Made by a program: the position numbers and the translations under genes
NCBI GenBank assembly: GCA_014904985.1
Contig: MU129119.1
Coordinates: 1 to 64,000, forward strand
Length of the DNA stretch: 64,000 nt
Direction: 5' to 3'
Source: Hydnum rufescens UP504
Lineage: Eukaryota > Basidiomycota > Agaricomycetes > Cantharellales > Hydnaceae
Shown here: one piece after another, positions 34,228 to 45,232 of the stretch
Layout of the letters: each line of letters opens with the position of its first letter
Position numbering within the stretch: position 1 is the first letter of the stretch
The notes under the pieces: model-generated
What the model was told of the DNA's origin: nothing
Seen by the model: only the letters and a program-made list of their open reading frames with translations
Database searches by the model: none

Positions 34228-34334
34228 CTACAGATAAACCTTTTCAATTAGTTAAGAATTAAAAACCATGCAAAAAGAGCAGTGAAAGCTGCTCTTTTTG
34301 CATGGCTGTAGCTACTAGGGTGGCGGGGACTTAC
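34228..34334 (-). other. Array intron M3 (minus strand)
   Basis: TATAAG|GTAAGT donor at 34334, CTTAACTAAT branch and TTATCTGTAG acceptor at 34228. Internal hairpin at 34266-34304 (CCATGCAAAAAGAGCAG and complement). The exon hairpin just before the donor is at 34345-34372. Confidence 0.7.
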
Positions 34335-34552
34335 CTTATATAGAACCACACACCCACCATGGCAGGTGTGTGATTCCAGGCCCTTGTTCTTTATTTGGTG
34401 CATTGCCATGTTGTGTCACTGTGTTGCATTGTTGTATCATGTCATTATGTCATGTTGCCATGTTGTGCTGTGATGTATCATGCTGCCAGGTTGCCATGTC
34501 ACATTGTCTTGTTGTTTTGTGGGTTATCATCATGCATTGGATGGGCCCCTAT

Positions 34553-34655
34553 CTGGAATAAAGTGCATCAGTAAAAAAAATCCCAAAGCAGCACAAAAAG
34601 AGCAGCTTATGCTGCTCTTTTTGCGCCACAACAATAAAAAATAAAAAATAAAAAC
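34553..34655 (-). other. Array intron M2 (minus strand)
   Basis: TACAAG|GTTTTT donor at 34655 (weak), TACTGATGC in the branch position and TTTATTCCAG acceptor at 34553. Internal hairpin at 34591-34627; exon hairpin GTACCCCACAC/GTGTGGGGTAC at 34660-34696. Confidence 0.6.
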
Positions 34656-34757
34656 CTTGTAGTACCCCACACCTGCTGCAGTGGGTGTGGGGTACTGTGG
34701 TCCATCATTTGGGTATTGATAGTCAGGGTTATGGGAGTTCTTGTGGGAAGTGATGAC

Positions 34758-34862
34758 CTATAACACAAGATTATATGTTAGTTAAGAGTTAAAGACCCCA
34801 CAAAAAGAGCAGCTTTTGCTGCTCTTTTTGCATGGCTGTGGCTACTGAGGGGGGGGACTTAC
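34758..34862 (-). other. Array intron M1 (minus strand)
   Basis: TATAAG|GTAAGT donor at 34862, CTTAACTAACAT branch and GTGTTATAG acceptor at 34758. Internal hairpin at 34799-34833; exon hairpin ACACACCCACC/GGTGGGTGTGTG at 34873-34902. Confidence 0.7.
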
Positions 34863-35079
34863 CTTATATAGAACCACACACCCACCATGGTGGGTGTGTG
34901 ATTCTGGGCCCTTGTTTGGTGCATTGCCATGGGTTGCATCTCCATTTGGCATGGTGCCATATGTCATGTTTTCATTGCATCATCATTGTGTTGCATTGCT
35001 GTATATCACAGTACTGTGCAGCCCATGCTGTAAATATTTTGCAAAAAACATGGTAACTTACTGTGGAAGGGTTGCATCA

Positions 35080-35534
35080 ATACCTGTTAACTTTGTTGCA
35101 ACAAGCTACAGTAACCCTGTTTCATTAAACCTTTTGTATCCAGGCTATTATTATTATTCCAGTTAAATAATATATATTTTATAATATTAATATCCCTAAA
35201 TGCGGTAATTAGATAGCCCAATAAGGAAGGGTGCATTAGATAATATCCCATAATAACCTTGGATAATATCCAGTTACATAATACACTGATTCCTATTGAA
35301 AAAAAAGCCTAAATGTGAAAATTAAATGAACTACATCCAAGAAAAATTTCCCCATCCAGCCCAATGGGGGCCCAGGACCAAGGGGTGGTGCCTGGGATGG
35401 ATGGATGGACCCCTAGGGACCCTGATACAGTGAAAAAACCAGGCCCAGGGCCACTGGTTAGAGCCTGAAACAATGAGAACAGTAAAAACAGCACTGGAAC
35501 CACCAGAAATTGCTGGAAAATAAGTGCTGGGCAG
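35080..35534 (-). repeat. Inverted-repeat module T' (pairs with 42080-42520)
   Basis: The reverse complement matches 42090-42330 closely, for example cagtgaaaaaaccaggccca here versus tgggcctggttttttcactg there, and ccatccagcccaatgggggc. It is cut at 35535 by an LTR. No coding sequence. Confidence 0.65.
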
Positions 35535-37184
35535 TGTGGAAGATAAAAACATCCAGTATCAGAAAATGTGAAATTACACTACTTCCAGCCATTGGACAAT
35601 CACATGACCAATTATGAAATTAATTATGGCTACGCACAGAAACTGAATTCGTTCTATAACTCTGTCAGTTTTGATTGGAGAGGTACGCCCCTATAACTCT
35701 TAGAAAGCTACGATTCACCCCTTTCAAACGGTACCAAACACAAGTTGAACAGACCAAAACTGCACTCTCCAGGCCAATTTTACTATCAAAAACTGGGATT
35801 TCCAGTAAAAAATGAATATCTCCATCAGTTCACATTCAATTCTCTCGAAACAACCCACCTAGAAAGATATAGAAAATCTGCATCTAATGGTACTGAGCAC
35901 GCAAAGAACAGATCAAAACTGAGCTCTACAGAATGATATTACTATTAGAATCAACACCCATCAGTAAAAAATGAATTTCTCTGTCAGTTCACATCTGATC
36001 TGCTTGGAACTGCTGCGCCCAGAAAGCTGTTAAAAATCCGCATCAAATGGTATCAAGCACGCCCATTACGGATGCAAACTGCTGTCTCTGCATCAAATCC
36101 CACACCATGCACTTGTTCCTTTTATTAACCAGTAACAAAAACACCTTAACCACTGGACTATGCTCAGATTAATCTCCAGAACCCAGAGATGTTCTTTAAT
36201 TTGGCTTCCCATGAGCTCCAAAACACATCACAAGACCAGTGACATCATGCTCCAACTACTCCACAAGCTCAGCAAATTAGTGACATCATTCCCTTTATGA
36301 ATCCTTTTGTTCTCTTTATGAATGACATCACTATGACTTCACTATGACATCACACTCTATGGATGACTCAGCTATGACCACATTATGACATCATTTCTTT
36401 ATTGCTCTTTTGTTCTACTCCACTATGACTCCCCCATGACATCACTATGAGCTCATTTCTTTATTACTCTTTCGTTCTTGCTCCATGCACAGCCACCTTC
36501 AGATAGGTATATAAGCTAGCAGATTTTCTTGTTCCCCCCCCATCTCCTCACTCTGGAAATCAACCACTGTCTATTACTGTCAACAATTCTGCTTATAATC
36601 TAAATAACTGTCTATCTAAAGCCATCTGGAGCTAAGTCATCTTCAAGGTTGTTGAGACCAAGCTACTGGAAGCCATCTACACAAAATACTGAAGCCAAGG
36701 ATAGTTGCAGAACCTAAGGTTAGAGTTGCTGGACATCCAAGGAAAAAGTTAAGCATAACAAAATATGAGTCAGGAAGAAGATTGAAGCATACTAACAAAC
36801 TAACCAAGCACTGACCATTCTATAGCCCACAGATATCTGCATTTGACTAGGAGGACATAAACAAGGACACACAAATATCAGTAAATGAACAAACACGAAG
36901 CACAACCACGCAGTAACCTTTCTAGTAAGTCCCGACAGTGTATAAGCCGTCCCACTAAGCATCCCCAACCATATAAGTTGCTATAGCATGTTCCATACGA
37001 AATTATAAGCCTTCCTCTGAAGCATTACCGAACTAGTATCACTTGACTACGCTCTGAGCCAGTAGTTACATTCCACTTCCGCCTACGTAACACACGGAGA
37101 GCATGTACTGTGTGCAGGAGAGCAACCGACATTGAACGGTACCAACCCATTTGAAATAAACAGAAACACAGTTCCTATCACACA
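35535..37184 (+). mobile_element. LTR (gypsy-type), copy 2
   Basis: Aligns with 25491-26990: same TGTGGAAGATAAAAAC start, TATA region GGTATATAAGC (36506-36516) and GAGTTGCTGGACATCC segment. The TGACTCA repeats of copy 1 appear here mostly as TGACATCA or TGACTTCA (36240-36440). Internal-type sequence TTGACAGTCATCGGAGCTCC follows at 37207-37230. CpG is scarce to about 36880 and normal beyond. Confidence 0.6.
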
Positions 37185-37230
37185 CTTGGCTCGAACATCG
37201 TCTTGATCTTGACAGTCATCGGAGCTCCCA

Positions 37231-38240
37231 AGCCTCTCTCTCTAGTGATGCGAGTCTGAGAATCTGTCTATGATGTAGAGGACGTGATTAGGATGCCAAG
37301 GCATACAGAACATTTTCAGCCCGAATCCATGCATTACTTAATGGATGGGGATATGCAAGACAAGTGTATACATTAAAAAGTGATTTCCTCCCCGGCTATA
37401 AAATAGCGTGCAGGACCTTGAGAGCTGTGAGCCAGCAGTATGGGGGATCACTTGATAAGGTATTGAGGGGTTGCCAAAGAGGCGATCCGAAGGTGCGATG
37501 GTCAGCTGGTTGAGAAGACGAGGAACTGGGCAGTAGGGCTGAGGACACTGAATGCTGTAATAGATGTATTATTCATGCGGTTGTTTGAGCAAGTCTAAAT
37601 CTTTTGGCAGCTTATGTGTTGTATATGGGGCATGTTTGGCTATTTGGCAGGAGGATAATATCCCACGGAGAATTGCGAGTTCCCAATGCCAATCGGAGTT
37701 TGACTTTATGTAGATATTTGAATTGTAAAATATCGATTTGTGTGATGCAAGGTTTGAAGAACGTGGTTGTAGTTTTTGACTCCCCTGTCCTAACCCTGAA
37801 TTGCTGTTACGAGGGGTTATGACTGTAGGACGTGTGGTAGGTATGAGGGTGGGTGTGGGTTTGTTACACAGTGGTTGGGGTTTGGGGGGGAGGGGTAGGT
37901 GTGGTTATAGTTTTTCTATTGTCATGTGGGACACTGCGACCTAGGGGGGGGAGGGGGGTGAGGTGTTGATGCCGGAGAGGACAGATGTCCAGCGGCGCGC
38001 AGGGGGCGGCCCAAGTCCACGACTTGAGTTTTGGAGGACATTCAACGTCCCGGGTTCGCAGGCCAGAAGAAGAGGAACGCAAGAGCGCCACCGACCTAGA
38101 TATGGGGGGGAGGGGAGCTCACCCACCACTGGCCCGAAAATAGTGGAGACTTGAGCCCGTGTGAAGACCTTATATGATAGCAGAAGATATCCAAAACATC
38201 GGCAACTCGATATCCGGCCACTCGCTCCCGGTCGCGAAGT
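37231..38240. other. CpG-retaining sequence, no gene recognised
   Basis: May be internal sequence of the LTR element that starts at 35535. It contains G-runs at 37880-37895 and 37942-37960, and GC-rich sequence at 37965-38110. Open frames on the minus strand (37864-38129) are Pro/Ser/Thr-rich and unconvincing. Confidence 0.3.
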
Positions 38241-38474
38241 GGCTGAGCGAATCCCGAAGGGAGGGAAAGAATAATCAAAAGGTGAAATTAGCCAAGATGT
38301 AGAACAGGCATGGATCTGATCTCAGCCACTAGTGTAATATGTATATGGGAGCTCATGTACCAAATATCAGCCTAACCAGACTCCATTTAGGCATTGCTCC
38401 ACATCATCCCCCCCTAACTCACAATTTCCTCCCCAGGGCTGAGTGAGTGCGAGCCTATAGTTTTAGGGGAAGTA

Positions 38475-39065
38475 TTGATTATTAACACAGGACCTATCTC
38501 CAGAATGATGCACCTATCCCATGGTCCCAGTCCCCTAGTATCAACAGGGATCTGGTCCCCCACCCAGTGGGATGATTCTTTCTACAATTCTCCCAGCCTC
38601 AGCAGTATGCAGGATCCACCAAATTCTGGCACCCCATCTACCCCTACAAGAGTCCCATCAAAGCAAAAATCTGCCAATGGCCATTCTATTGGACTGAAGC
38701 CAAAGCACACCTGAGTCTCCAGTGGTGCTGCTGTGATACTTGCCATTAAGGGGAGCTTAGATAATCTTGTGGATTCCATAATGATGACTACAGTGGCTGA
38801 TGCAAGCAATTTTCCTCTCACCCCACAGTGGAGATCCTCAGCTTAGGGGAGGAGGGTCTTGCACAACTCTGTGATTTTTCAGAGGGATATCAGTGCTGCT
38901 GATACTTTTGTGATGATTCATGAGCAGAAGTGCCCACTGGTGCTGAGGACATGGCTGTGTACTGTCCTGGGAGAATCAACAGGGATTGATTATTTCATGT
39001 CATAGATCCAGGAGATAGAGAATAATCAAGTGATCCTTTGCCACTCCAGCTCTTCCTGATAGCTC
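38475..39065 (+). pseudogene. Harbinger second ORF remnant (DNA-binding partner)
   Basis: SMQDPPNSGTPSTPTRVPSK, then GAAVILAIKGSLDNLVDSIM after a stop, then VADASNFPLTPQWRSSA and SAADTFVMIHEQKCPLVLRT. In fungal Harbingers the second protein is Myb/SANT-like or a related DNA-binding helper with a helical C-terminus. The LDNLVDSIM region fits that type, but I see no clear Trp spacing. TGA and TAG codons interrupt it. Confidence 0.45.
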
Positions 39066-39091
39066 TCCCACATTAAAAGTGTGATTTCTTC

Positions 39092-40376
39092 TCACAATTC
39101 CATACCACACCTATGATCAGCTTGGGAGAGTGGCTCCTGCTCCATACCAGCTACCCATTTATCAAAATATGGGTCCATCATATCCTCAGGGAAGTCCTCA
39201 ATCTCTTGAGTGTCATGTATATGGATGAGATTGTGGATTGTGCACAGTGCAGGTATGACATGAGCTTGAGTGACAAATGGGAACTCAGGACCACATGTAA
39301 GTAAAGGAAAGTGTTGCTTGAGAATACCAAAGATCCTTTCAACAGCATTCTGAGCTTGGGAGTGGCAAAGATTGAATAATTCATGGTAGTCTTTTGGCCT
39401 CAAAAAAAATCTGTCTGTCTGGATTCTGGAAATTATATCAATCTCTACCTCAAATCTGATCAGCCCCATTCTTGGAGATGATAACAGATCCCATGATAAG
39501 GAATAATACATTCTTTTGAGAGAGTGGAACCTGCATCAGCCAGGTAAAACCTCCCCTCTGGTATTGTGAAGTCTGTCCTTCTTGCATCTGCATAGAGTGC
39601 TGTATCTGCAGCAGAGGCCTCCCATCCACTAAGAACATAGGTAAAAAGGAGCTCAAATGAGCACATGCAAGGATATTTTGTGAGACAGATCCTTTTCGAT
39701 TATGGAAAGCTGCCCTGTCATCAGCAGGCAGATGGGCGGTGATATGTGATCCATCAAGACAACCAATAGCATTATCAAAGAAGGGTGAGAGCTTTGGGTT
39801 CTTGGTAATGGTGGGGGAGGGTGGAGTATTTGGAGTTGGGAGGTGGACATATGAATTATAAAATGTAGGATTTATAATGGCATTGAGGACACCATGGAAA
39901 TACCTACCAAGATAAGAGAGTAGTTATCTTGCAGTGTCCACAGAAATTAGACTATGCTTACTTGGATAGGGTATCATTACTATGCTGAAATCTCTCCCCA
40001 ATGCTCTGCATTGTCCCCCAGACACAGCATAATGTAAGAATATTGCAACTTGCTCCTCAACAGACAGATGCTTTGACTGCTGGAGGCCACTTTTCTCCTG
40101 GAGAGCACAGACCAAACAAAGGAAAACATGTTTCCACATACCCAATTGGTCACAAATACAAGATGGGTGAGGGCATGAGAGTAGCTCTTTTACCCACATC
40201 TCTCCAGTGAAAGGGGATGTGTGGTAAGGGGTCTTAGCATAGTGGCTTTGAGCATACTGGATGGTTGCGGCAACAGCAGCAGCAGCAGCAAGAATGACTT
40301 GGTTCCACTGCCTTGTAAGTGCCCACACATGTTTCCATTTGTCATTTTGAGTCTTGGTATTGTGGATTGGACTCAT
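39092..40376 (-). pseudogene. Harbinger transposase (DDE_Tnp_4), broken
   Basis: Reading leftward: a helical N-terminus with YHTSPFTGEMWVKELLSC and KHLSVEEQVAIFLHYAVSGG (40000-40230); the first Asp in NAIGCLDGSHITAHLP (39745-39770 region); NRKGSVSQNILACAH; the second Asp in GRFYLADAGSTLSKE (39530-39560); IPYHGICYHLQEWG; and the Glu in NAVERIFGILKQHFPLL (39330-39360). The whole DDE triad is therefore still readable. LHNLIHIHD is near the end, and the stop follows MEL at 39092. Frame breaks near 39450, 39650 and 39920 disable it. The enzyme cuts at 3-bp TWA targets. Confidence 0.8.
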
Positions 40377-40904
40377 AGATGTGGAAATACAGGAAAGTAT
40401 GAGACATAGATAGGTGTTTCTGGACTACAGAAACGGGTTCAAAAATTCTGGAACACATTCACCAGAAATGCTCCTGAGAAATGTTTCTTGTGCAGCTGAA
40501 CAGTGAAACTTGAAAATATTCTGCAAGGTCTCACATTGCAGTAAGAAATCTGAAATTTTGAGGGATGTTATGAATGTGTTTGGATGAGCCAACTGTGAAT
40601 TTTCAGGGTAATGGCATGGATGGAAGGCCCTGGGGAGGAAATTGTGAGTTAGGGGGGGATGATGTGGAGCAATGCCTAAATGGAGTCTGGTTAGGCTGAT
40701 ATTTGGTATATGAGCTCCCCATATACATATTACACTAGTGGCCTGAGATCAGATCCATGCCTGTTCTACATCTTGTGTAATTCACTTTTGATTATCCTTC
40801 CCCTCCCCCTCGATTTCAGCCACTGCCACACATCCAATTCATTCCATTTTTGGATATAGTCTGTATCATAATATTACAGGTCAATTCCACCTATTTTGGG
40901 CCCA

Positions 40905-42120
40905 GTGTGGGGTGATTCACATTTATGGTGGGGTTGTTCCTCTTTTCTGCCTGCCAAGGGAGTTGAATGTCTCAAACTCAACTGATTGGGCTGATTTTTG
41001 GCATAAATTTAGTCCATTATGTGACTATACTCTGTGTAAAATTTCAAGTTCATATATTGACTGTAGGGGGAGTAAATCAATTTTCAATGTCCAAACCTGT
41101 TTGGCTCATATCTCCATAAGTAATGCATGGATTGGGTTGAAATTTTGATATGATTTGCATACCAATGGCCTCCTACCATGTGCTGAATTTCAGACTCCTC
41201 TACCCAGTGCTTATTTTCTGGCATTTTCTGGTGGTTCCAGTCCCCCCTGCCCAGTTCCCCCTCTTTGAGTGCATGGATTGGGCTGATTTTTGGCCCATAA
41301 TTACTTTATAATTATGTTATACTCTGTGTAAGTTTTCAAGTCCCCAGCTATTTTATAGGGGGAGGAAATCAATTTTTAATGTCTAAACTTGTTTGGCCCA
41401 TATCTCCATAAGTAATGCATAGATTAAGCTGGAATTTTGATATGATTTGTATCCTAATAGGCTCTAATCATGTGCCAAATTTCAGACTTGTCCACCCAGT
41501 GCTTATGTTCCATCAACTTCCAGTGGTTCCAGTCCCCCCTGCCCAGTTCCCCCTCTTTAGGTCCATGGATTGGGCTGATTATTGGCACATGGTTACTTCA
41601 TAATAACATCATACTCTGTGTGAATTTTCAAGTCCCTAGCTATTTTATAGGGGGAGGAAATCAATGTTTAATGTCTGAACTTGTTTGGTCTATATCTCCA
41701 TAAGTAATTCATGGATTGGGCTGAAATTTTAATATGATTTTCATCCTAATAGTCTCTAATCATGTACCAAATTTCAGACTCGTCTGCCCAGTGTTTATTT
41801 TCTGGCAACTTTCAGTGGTTCCAGTCCTCCCTGCCCAGTTCCCCCTCTTTAGGTTCATGGATTGGGCTGATTTTTGGCACATAGTTGCTTCATAGTGACC
41901 TCATACTCTGTGGGAATTTTCAAGTCCCTAGCTATTTTATAGGGGGAGAAAATCAATTTTTAATGTCTAAACTTGTTTGGCCCATATCTCCATAAGTAAT
42001 GCATGGATTGGGCTGAAATTTTGATATGATTTGCATCCTAATACTCTCTAATTATTTGCCAAATTTCAGACTTATTTACCTAGCACTTATTTTCCAGCAA
42101 TTTCTGGTGGTTCTGGTGCT
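40905..42120. repeat. Tandem repeat, four units of about 292 bp, built of two related halves
   Basis: TGGATTGGGCTGATTTTTGG-like marks fall at 40983, 41274, 41566 and 41858 (spacing 291-292). A diverged half-unit mark, ATGGATTGGGCTGAAATTTT, occurs about 145 bp after each. CATATCTCCATAAGTAATGC and GGTTCCAGTCCCCCCTGCCC recur once per unit. The array runs straight into module T at 42080. Confidence 0.8.
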
Positions 42121-42520
42121 GTTTTTACTGTTCTCATTGTTTCAGGCACTAACCAGTGGCCCTGGGCCTGGTTTTTTCACTGTATCAGGGTCCCTAGGGG
42201 TCCATCCATCCATCCCAGCCACCACCCCTGGTCCTGGGCCCCCATTGGGCTGGATGGGGGAAATTTTCTTGGGTGTAGTTCATTTAATTTCCGCATTTAG
42301 GCTTTTTTAATAGGAATCAGTGTATTATGTAACTGGATACCATTTAGGAATCATTATATAATATTTTTAGCCCCCCCAACCCAGTATGGAAATTATCCTA
42401 AATAGGAAATGATTGGATGCAAATCCATTAAGAACCTAACTGAGCCATTGGCTGATATTAAAATGCCCAGGGGTTATCCCAGCTGATGCAACAGGTGACC
42501 TGATGCATCAAAAATGCAGT
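42080..42520 (+). repeat. Inverted-repeat module T
   Basis: Partner of 35080-35534 in the opposite orientation. It begins in the last 292-bp tandem unit (ttccagcaatttctggtggt) and ends near the 42522-42569 hairpin. Confidence 0.65.
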
Positions 42521-42521
42521 A

Positions 42522-42569
42522 ATGGTAACTTACCACAATTTTTGCAAAAAACTTGTGGTAAGTTACCAT
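42522..42569. repeat. Perfect 17-bp-arm hairpin containing GTAAGT
   Basis: Arms ATGGTAACTTACCACAA and TTGTGGTAAGTTACCAT around a TTTTTGCAAAAAAC loop. Each arm reads GTAAGTTACC on one strand, like a splice donor. A related single arm is at 35049-35064. Confidence 0.7.
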
Positions 42570-42757
42570 ATCTGATGCAATAAGTCTACAGCATCAGGTG
42601 TACTGCATTGTGTTGTTGTGTATCATGGTGCCATGTTGTGTTGTTGTGTATTGTGGTGCTGCATCACATTGTTGTGTATCACAGTGCTGCATGGCATTGC
42701 TGTTTGGGGTCTCGTCATTTTGCAGGTCATCATTGTGCATGGGACATGGTCCCCAAT

Positions 42758-42859
42758 CTAGAATAAGGCATGTTAGTAAAAAAAATTCCAAAGCAACACA
42801 AAAAGAGCAGCCTTTGCTGCTCTTTTTGCACCATTGTGTCTACTACAAGGAAGACTCAC
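42758..42859 (-). other. Array intron M5 (minus strand)
   Basis: CATAAG|GTGAGT donor at 42859, TTTACTAACATG branch and CCTTATTCTAG acceptor at 42758. Internal hairpin at 42799-42831; exon hairpin ACCACACACC/GGTGTGTGGT at 42866-42896. It is oriented like the 34-kb units. Confidence 0.7.
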
Positions 42860-42960
42860 CTTATGACCACACACCCACAGTCACAGGTGTGTGGTTGTGC
42901 ACTTGCCTTTTCAGGTGGTTGCCTGTTGTGGTTCAGAGATGGGAAGAGAGATTTGTAGAT

Positions 42961-43605
42961 TCAACACTGGCAATTGCCAGTACTCAAGAAGCACCCACAT
43001 GCTGGCACTACAAGCACAATATACACTAATAGAGAGTATATAAATGTGTAATAGATACTATGTAATAAATATTTGTCCAAAAAAATGCAAAAATGATGAT
43101 AATAATAACTCAGAGCTCAATAAGGCACGATGTGGCTAATTGCAAGTGGATTGGGCCACTTCTACACATCAGAATTGGCCCAAAATTAAATATAGTGATG
43201 GTCTATGTACACCCTATGTGGGTGACCCAGTATGCTAATGATTCTCACATTTTTCAATTTCTCACACCTTCAATTCCCTAAAAATAGGGAATTGAAGGCA
43301 TGAGAAATTGAAAAATGTGAGAATCATTAGACATACTGGGTCACCCACATAGGGTGTACATAGACTGTCACTATATTTAATTTTGGGCCAATTCTGATGT
43401 GTAGAAGTGGCCCAATCCACTTGCAATTAGCCACATCATGCCTTATTGAGCTCTGAGTTATTATCATCATCATTTTCACATTTTTTTGGACAAATATTTA
43501 TTACATAGTATCTATTACACATTTATATACTCTCTATTAGTGTATATTGTGCTTGTAGTGCCAGCACCTGGGTGCTTCTTGAATACTGGCAATTGCTGGC
43601 ATTGA
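42961..43605. repeat. Large palindrome, arms about 320 bp, 4-base loop
   Basis: The left arm 42961-43280 and right arm 43285-43605 are near-perfect complements around AAAA (43281-43284). Mismatches include CpG-type ones (gcacgatgtgg versus ccacatcatgc). The array units switch strand across it. Such an arm length would be unstable in most cloning hosts, so its presence in the assembly is notable. Confidence 0.9.
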
Positions 43606-43684
43606 GTTGTTACCGCCCTGCTGCAACTACACCCAGAAAGGCCACATGACCAGACACCCACTGCTGTGGGTGTGTGGTCATAAG

Positions 43685-43789
43685 GTAAATTTCTTTACTA
43701 GTAGATACAACAGCACAAAAAGAGCAGTGACAGCTGCTCTTTTTGCACTCCTTTGAATCTTTACACTAACATATCCTTTATTATTATAG
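43685..43789 (+). other. Array intron P1
   Basis: CATAAG|GTAAAT donor, ACACTAACAT branch (43763-43772) and TTATTATAG acceptor. Internal hairpin at 43713-43747; the exon hairpin CACCCAC/GTGGGTG precedes the donor at 43650-43677. Confidence 0.7.
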
Positions 43790-43958
43790 ATTGAGGCCTG
43801 GGCCAAGGTGCAATGAAAATGTATGAAACAACAAGGGCCCAAGTGGCAAGAGCCAAACTGAAGCAAACAATGGTGTGTCAAACAAGAACCCAACAATGGA
43901 TCACCCAATGCCCCAGGAACCACACACCCACTGTGGCAGGTGCATGGCACTGTTTAAT

Positions 43959-44063
43959 GTGAGTTCCCCCCCCTAATAGATACAGGTGCACAAAAGGAGC
44001 AGTGATAGCTGCTCCTTTTGTGTTGCTTCAAATCTCTAACTAACCAATACTTTAATCTTCTAG
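43959..44063 (+). other. Array intron P2
   Basis: TTTAAT|GTGAGT donor, CTAACTAACC branch and TAATCTTCTAG acceptor. Internal hairpin AAAAGGAGCAG/CTGCTCCTTTT at 43989-44021; a degenerate exon hairpin at 43920-43948. Confidence 0.65.
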
Positions 44064-44200
44064 GTCACAATCTGCACCAATACCTGTACAAGCCCAACTG
44101 AAACCATGCCAAGTGGAAACCTGACCAACACCCCACCAAACTTGCCAAGCAAAGAACCAACCCAAACCAGACACCCATCATGGTGGGTGTCTGGTTCTAT

Positions 44201-44295
44201 GTAAGTTATATACTCAACAGTGCAAAAACAGCAGTGAAAGCTGCTCTTTTTGCACTGCTTTCAATTCTTCTACTAACATACTTTTATTATTCCAG
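44201..44295 (+). other. Array intron P3
   Basis: TTCTAT|GTAAGT donor, CTACTAACAT branch and TTATTCCAG acceptor. Internal hairpin at 44221-44258, with one stem change (AAACAGC). Exon hairpin CCAGACACCCA/TGGGTGTCTGG at 44165-44195. Confidence 0.7.
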
Positions 44296-44529
44296 GTCAT
44301 GGCCTGGTCCCAGGTACTGAATGAAACCCCGCCAAATGAACCAAACTAACAACAGCATGCCAAATGAACCCCACCAAGCAAAACCATGCCAAATGACAAC
44401 ACAATATGATGAGGATGCCAGTGATGGGGATGGGCTGATCAAGTGGCTCAATGACACCACACCCAATGACACCGCCAACATCATGCCCACAGAACCACAC
44501 CCACCTCAGCAGGTGTGGTTCTACATAAG

Positions 44530-44621
44530 GTAAGTAAGGTCTAACAGTGCAAAAAGAGCAGCAAATGCTGCTCTTTTTGTGCTGGTTTTAATTTAAAACT
44601 AACACATTATTTATACTCTAG
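44530..44621 (+). other. Array intron P4
   Basis: CATAAG|GTAAGT donor, AAACTAACAC branch and TACTCTAG acceptor. Internal hairpin GCAAAAAGAGCAGC/GCTGCTCTTTTTG at 44549-44580; exon hairpin at 44494-44521. Confidence 0.7.
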
Positions 44622-44836
44622 GTTATTGCCTGAAGTACATACAGCAAGATGATGACCTGCTGAATGAACCCCCCCCCCCACAAATGACAATGCCCCTGTG
44701 AAATGAAAGCCACAAACATGCCCCACCAAAAGAACAAGCACCAAACAAAACCCAGGAATGAGGACACACAACACAGGACCATGGAACCCCCCAGACAAAC
44801 CACACACCACCGAAGCAGGTGTGTGGTAATCTTAAG

Positions 44837-44927
44837 ATAAGTTTTTATTGCACAAAAGGAGCAGTGTATGCTGCTCCTTTCAGGTATCTTTCTTTTTTAC
44901 TAACATATTATTCATTTTTTATTATAG
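44837..44927 (+). other. Array intron P5 (donor changed to AT)
   Basis: Same layout, but the donor reads CTTAAG|ATAAGT, so the invariant G is A. TACTAACAT branch and TTATTATAG acceptor. Internal hairpin AAAAGGAGCAG/CTGCTCCTTT at 44850-44880; exon hairpin at 44799-44827. Confidence 0.55.
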
Positions 44928-45059
44928 TTTCTATGTTAATGAGTCTGCACCTGACAACCCCAAACCCACCTGGGCCCCATACAAAACCCAATAGAGGAAG
45001 GCATGTGACCACAGTATGAATGAGTACCACACCTGCTTCAGTGGGTGTGGTACTACAAG

Positions 45060-45164
45060 GTATTTTTTTTACATTTATATATGTATTGTGACACGAAAGG
45101 AGCAGCTCAAGCAGCTCCTTTTGGGTCACTTCAAATTTTTTTTTACTAACTTCTGCTTTTCTAG
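45060..45164 (+). other. Array intron P6
   Basis: TACAAG|GTATTT donor, TTACTAACTT branch and CTTTTCTAG acceptor. Internal hairpin AAAGGAGCAGCT/AGCAGCTCCTTT at 45089-45128; exon hairpin GTACCACACC/GGTGTGGTAC at 45025-45054. Confidence 0.65.
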
Positions 45165-45232
45165 GATCTGAATTGAAAGCCAAACAATGACCAACCCCCA
45201 TACCCCAACCCAAGTCCAAACTATGGGACTGC

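Larger units (their letters stand above)
38240..40830. mobile_element. PIF/Harbinger DNA transposon with long terminal inverted repeats
   Basis: The left repeat (about 38240-38440) and right repeat (about 40628-40830) are reverse complements for some 200 bp, for example aagatgtagaacaggcatgg versus ccatgcctgttctacatctt, and cccccctaactcacaatttc versus gaaattgtgagttagggggg. It carries two convergent coding remnants, as PIF/Harbinger elements usually do. Exact ends and the 3-bp target duplication could not be fixed. Confidence 0.8.

Noticed and set aside
34007..45128. Reading the AAAAAGAGC...GCTCTTTTT hairpins as bacterial rho-independent terminators
   Set aside because: They lie inside segments with spliceosomal donor, branch and acceptor signals, and the surroundings are fungal.
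34007..45128. miRNA precursors or mirtrons
   Set aside because: Stems are only about 13-17 bp, shorter than usual for Dicer products. Not excluded for the 320-bp palindrome.
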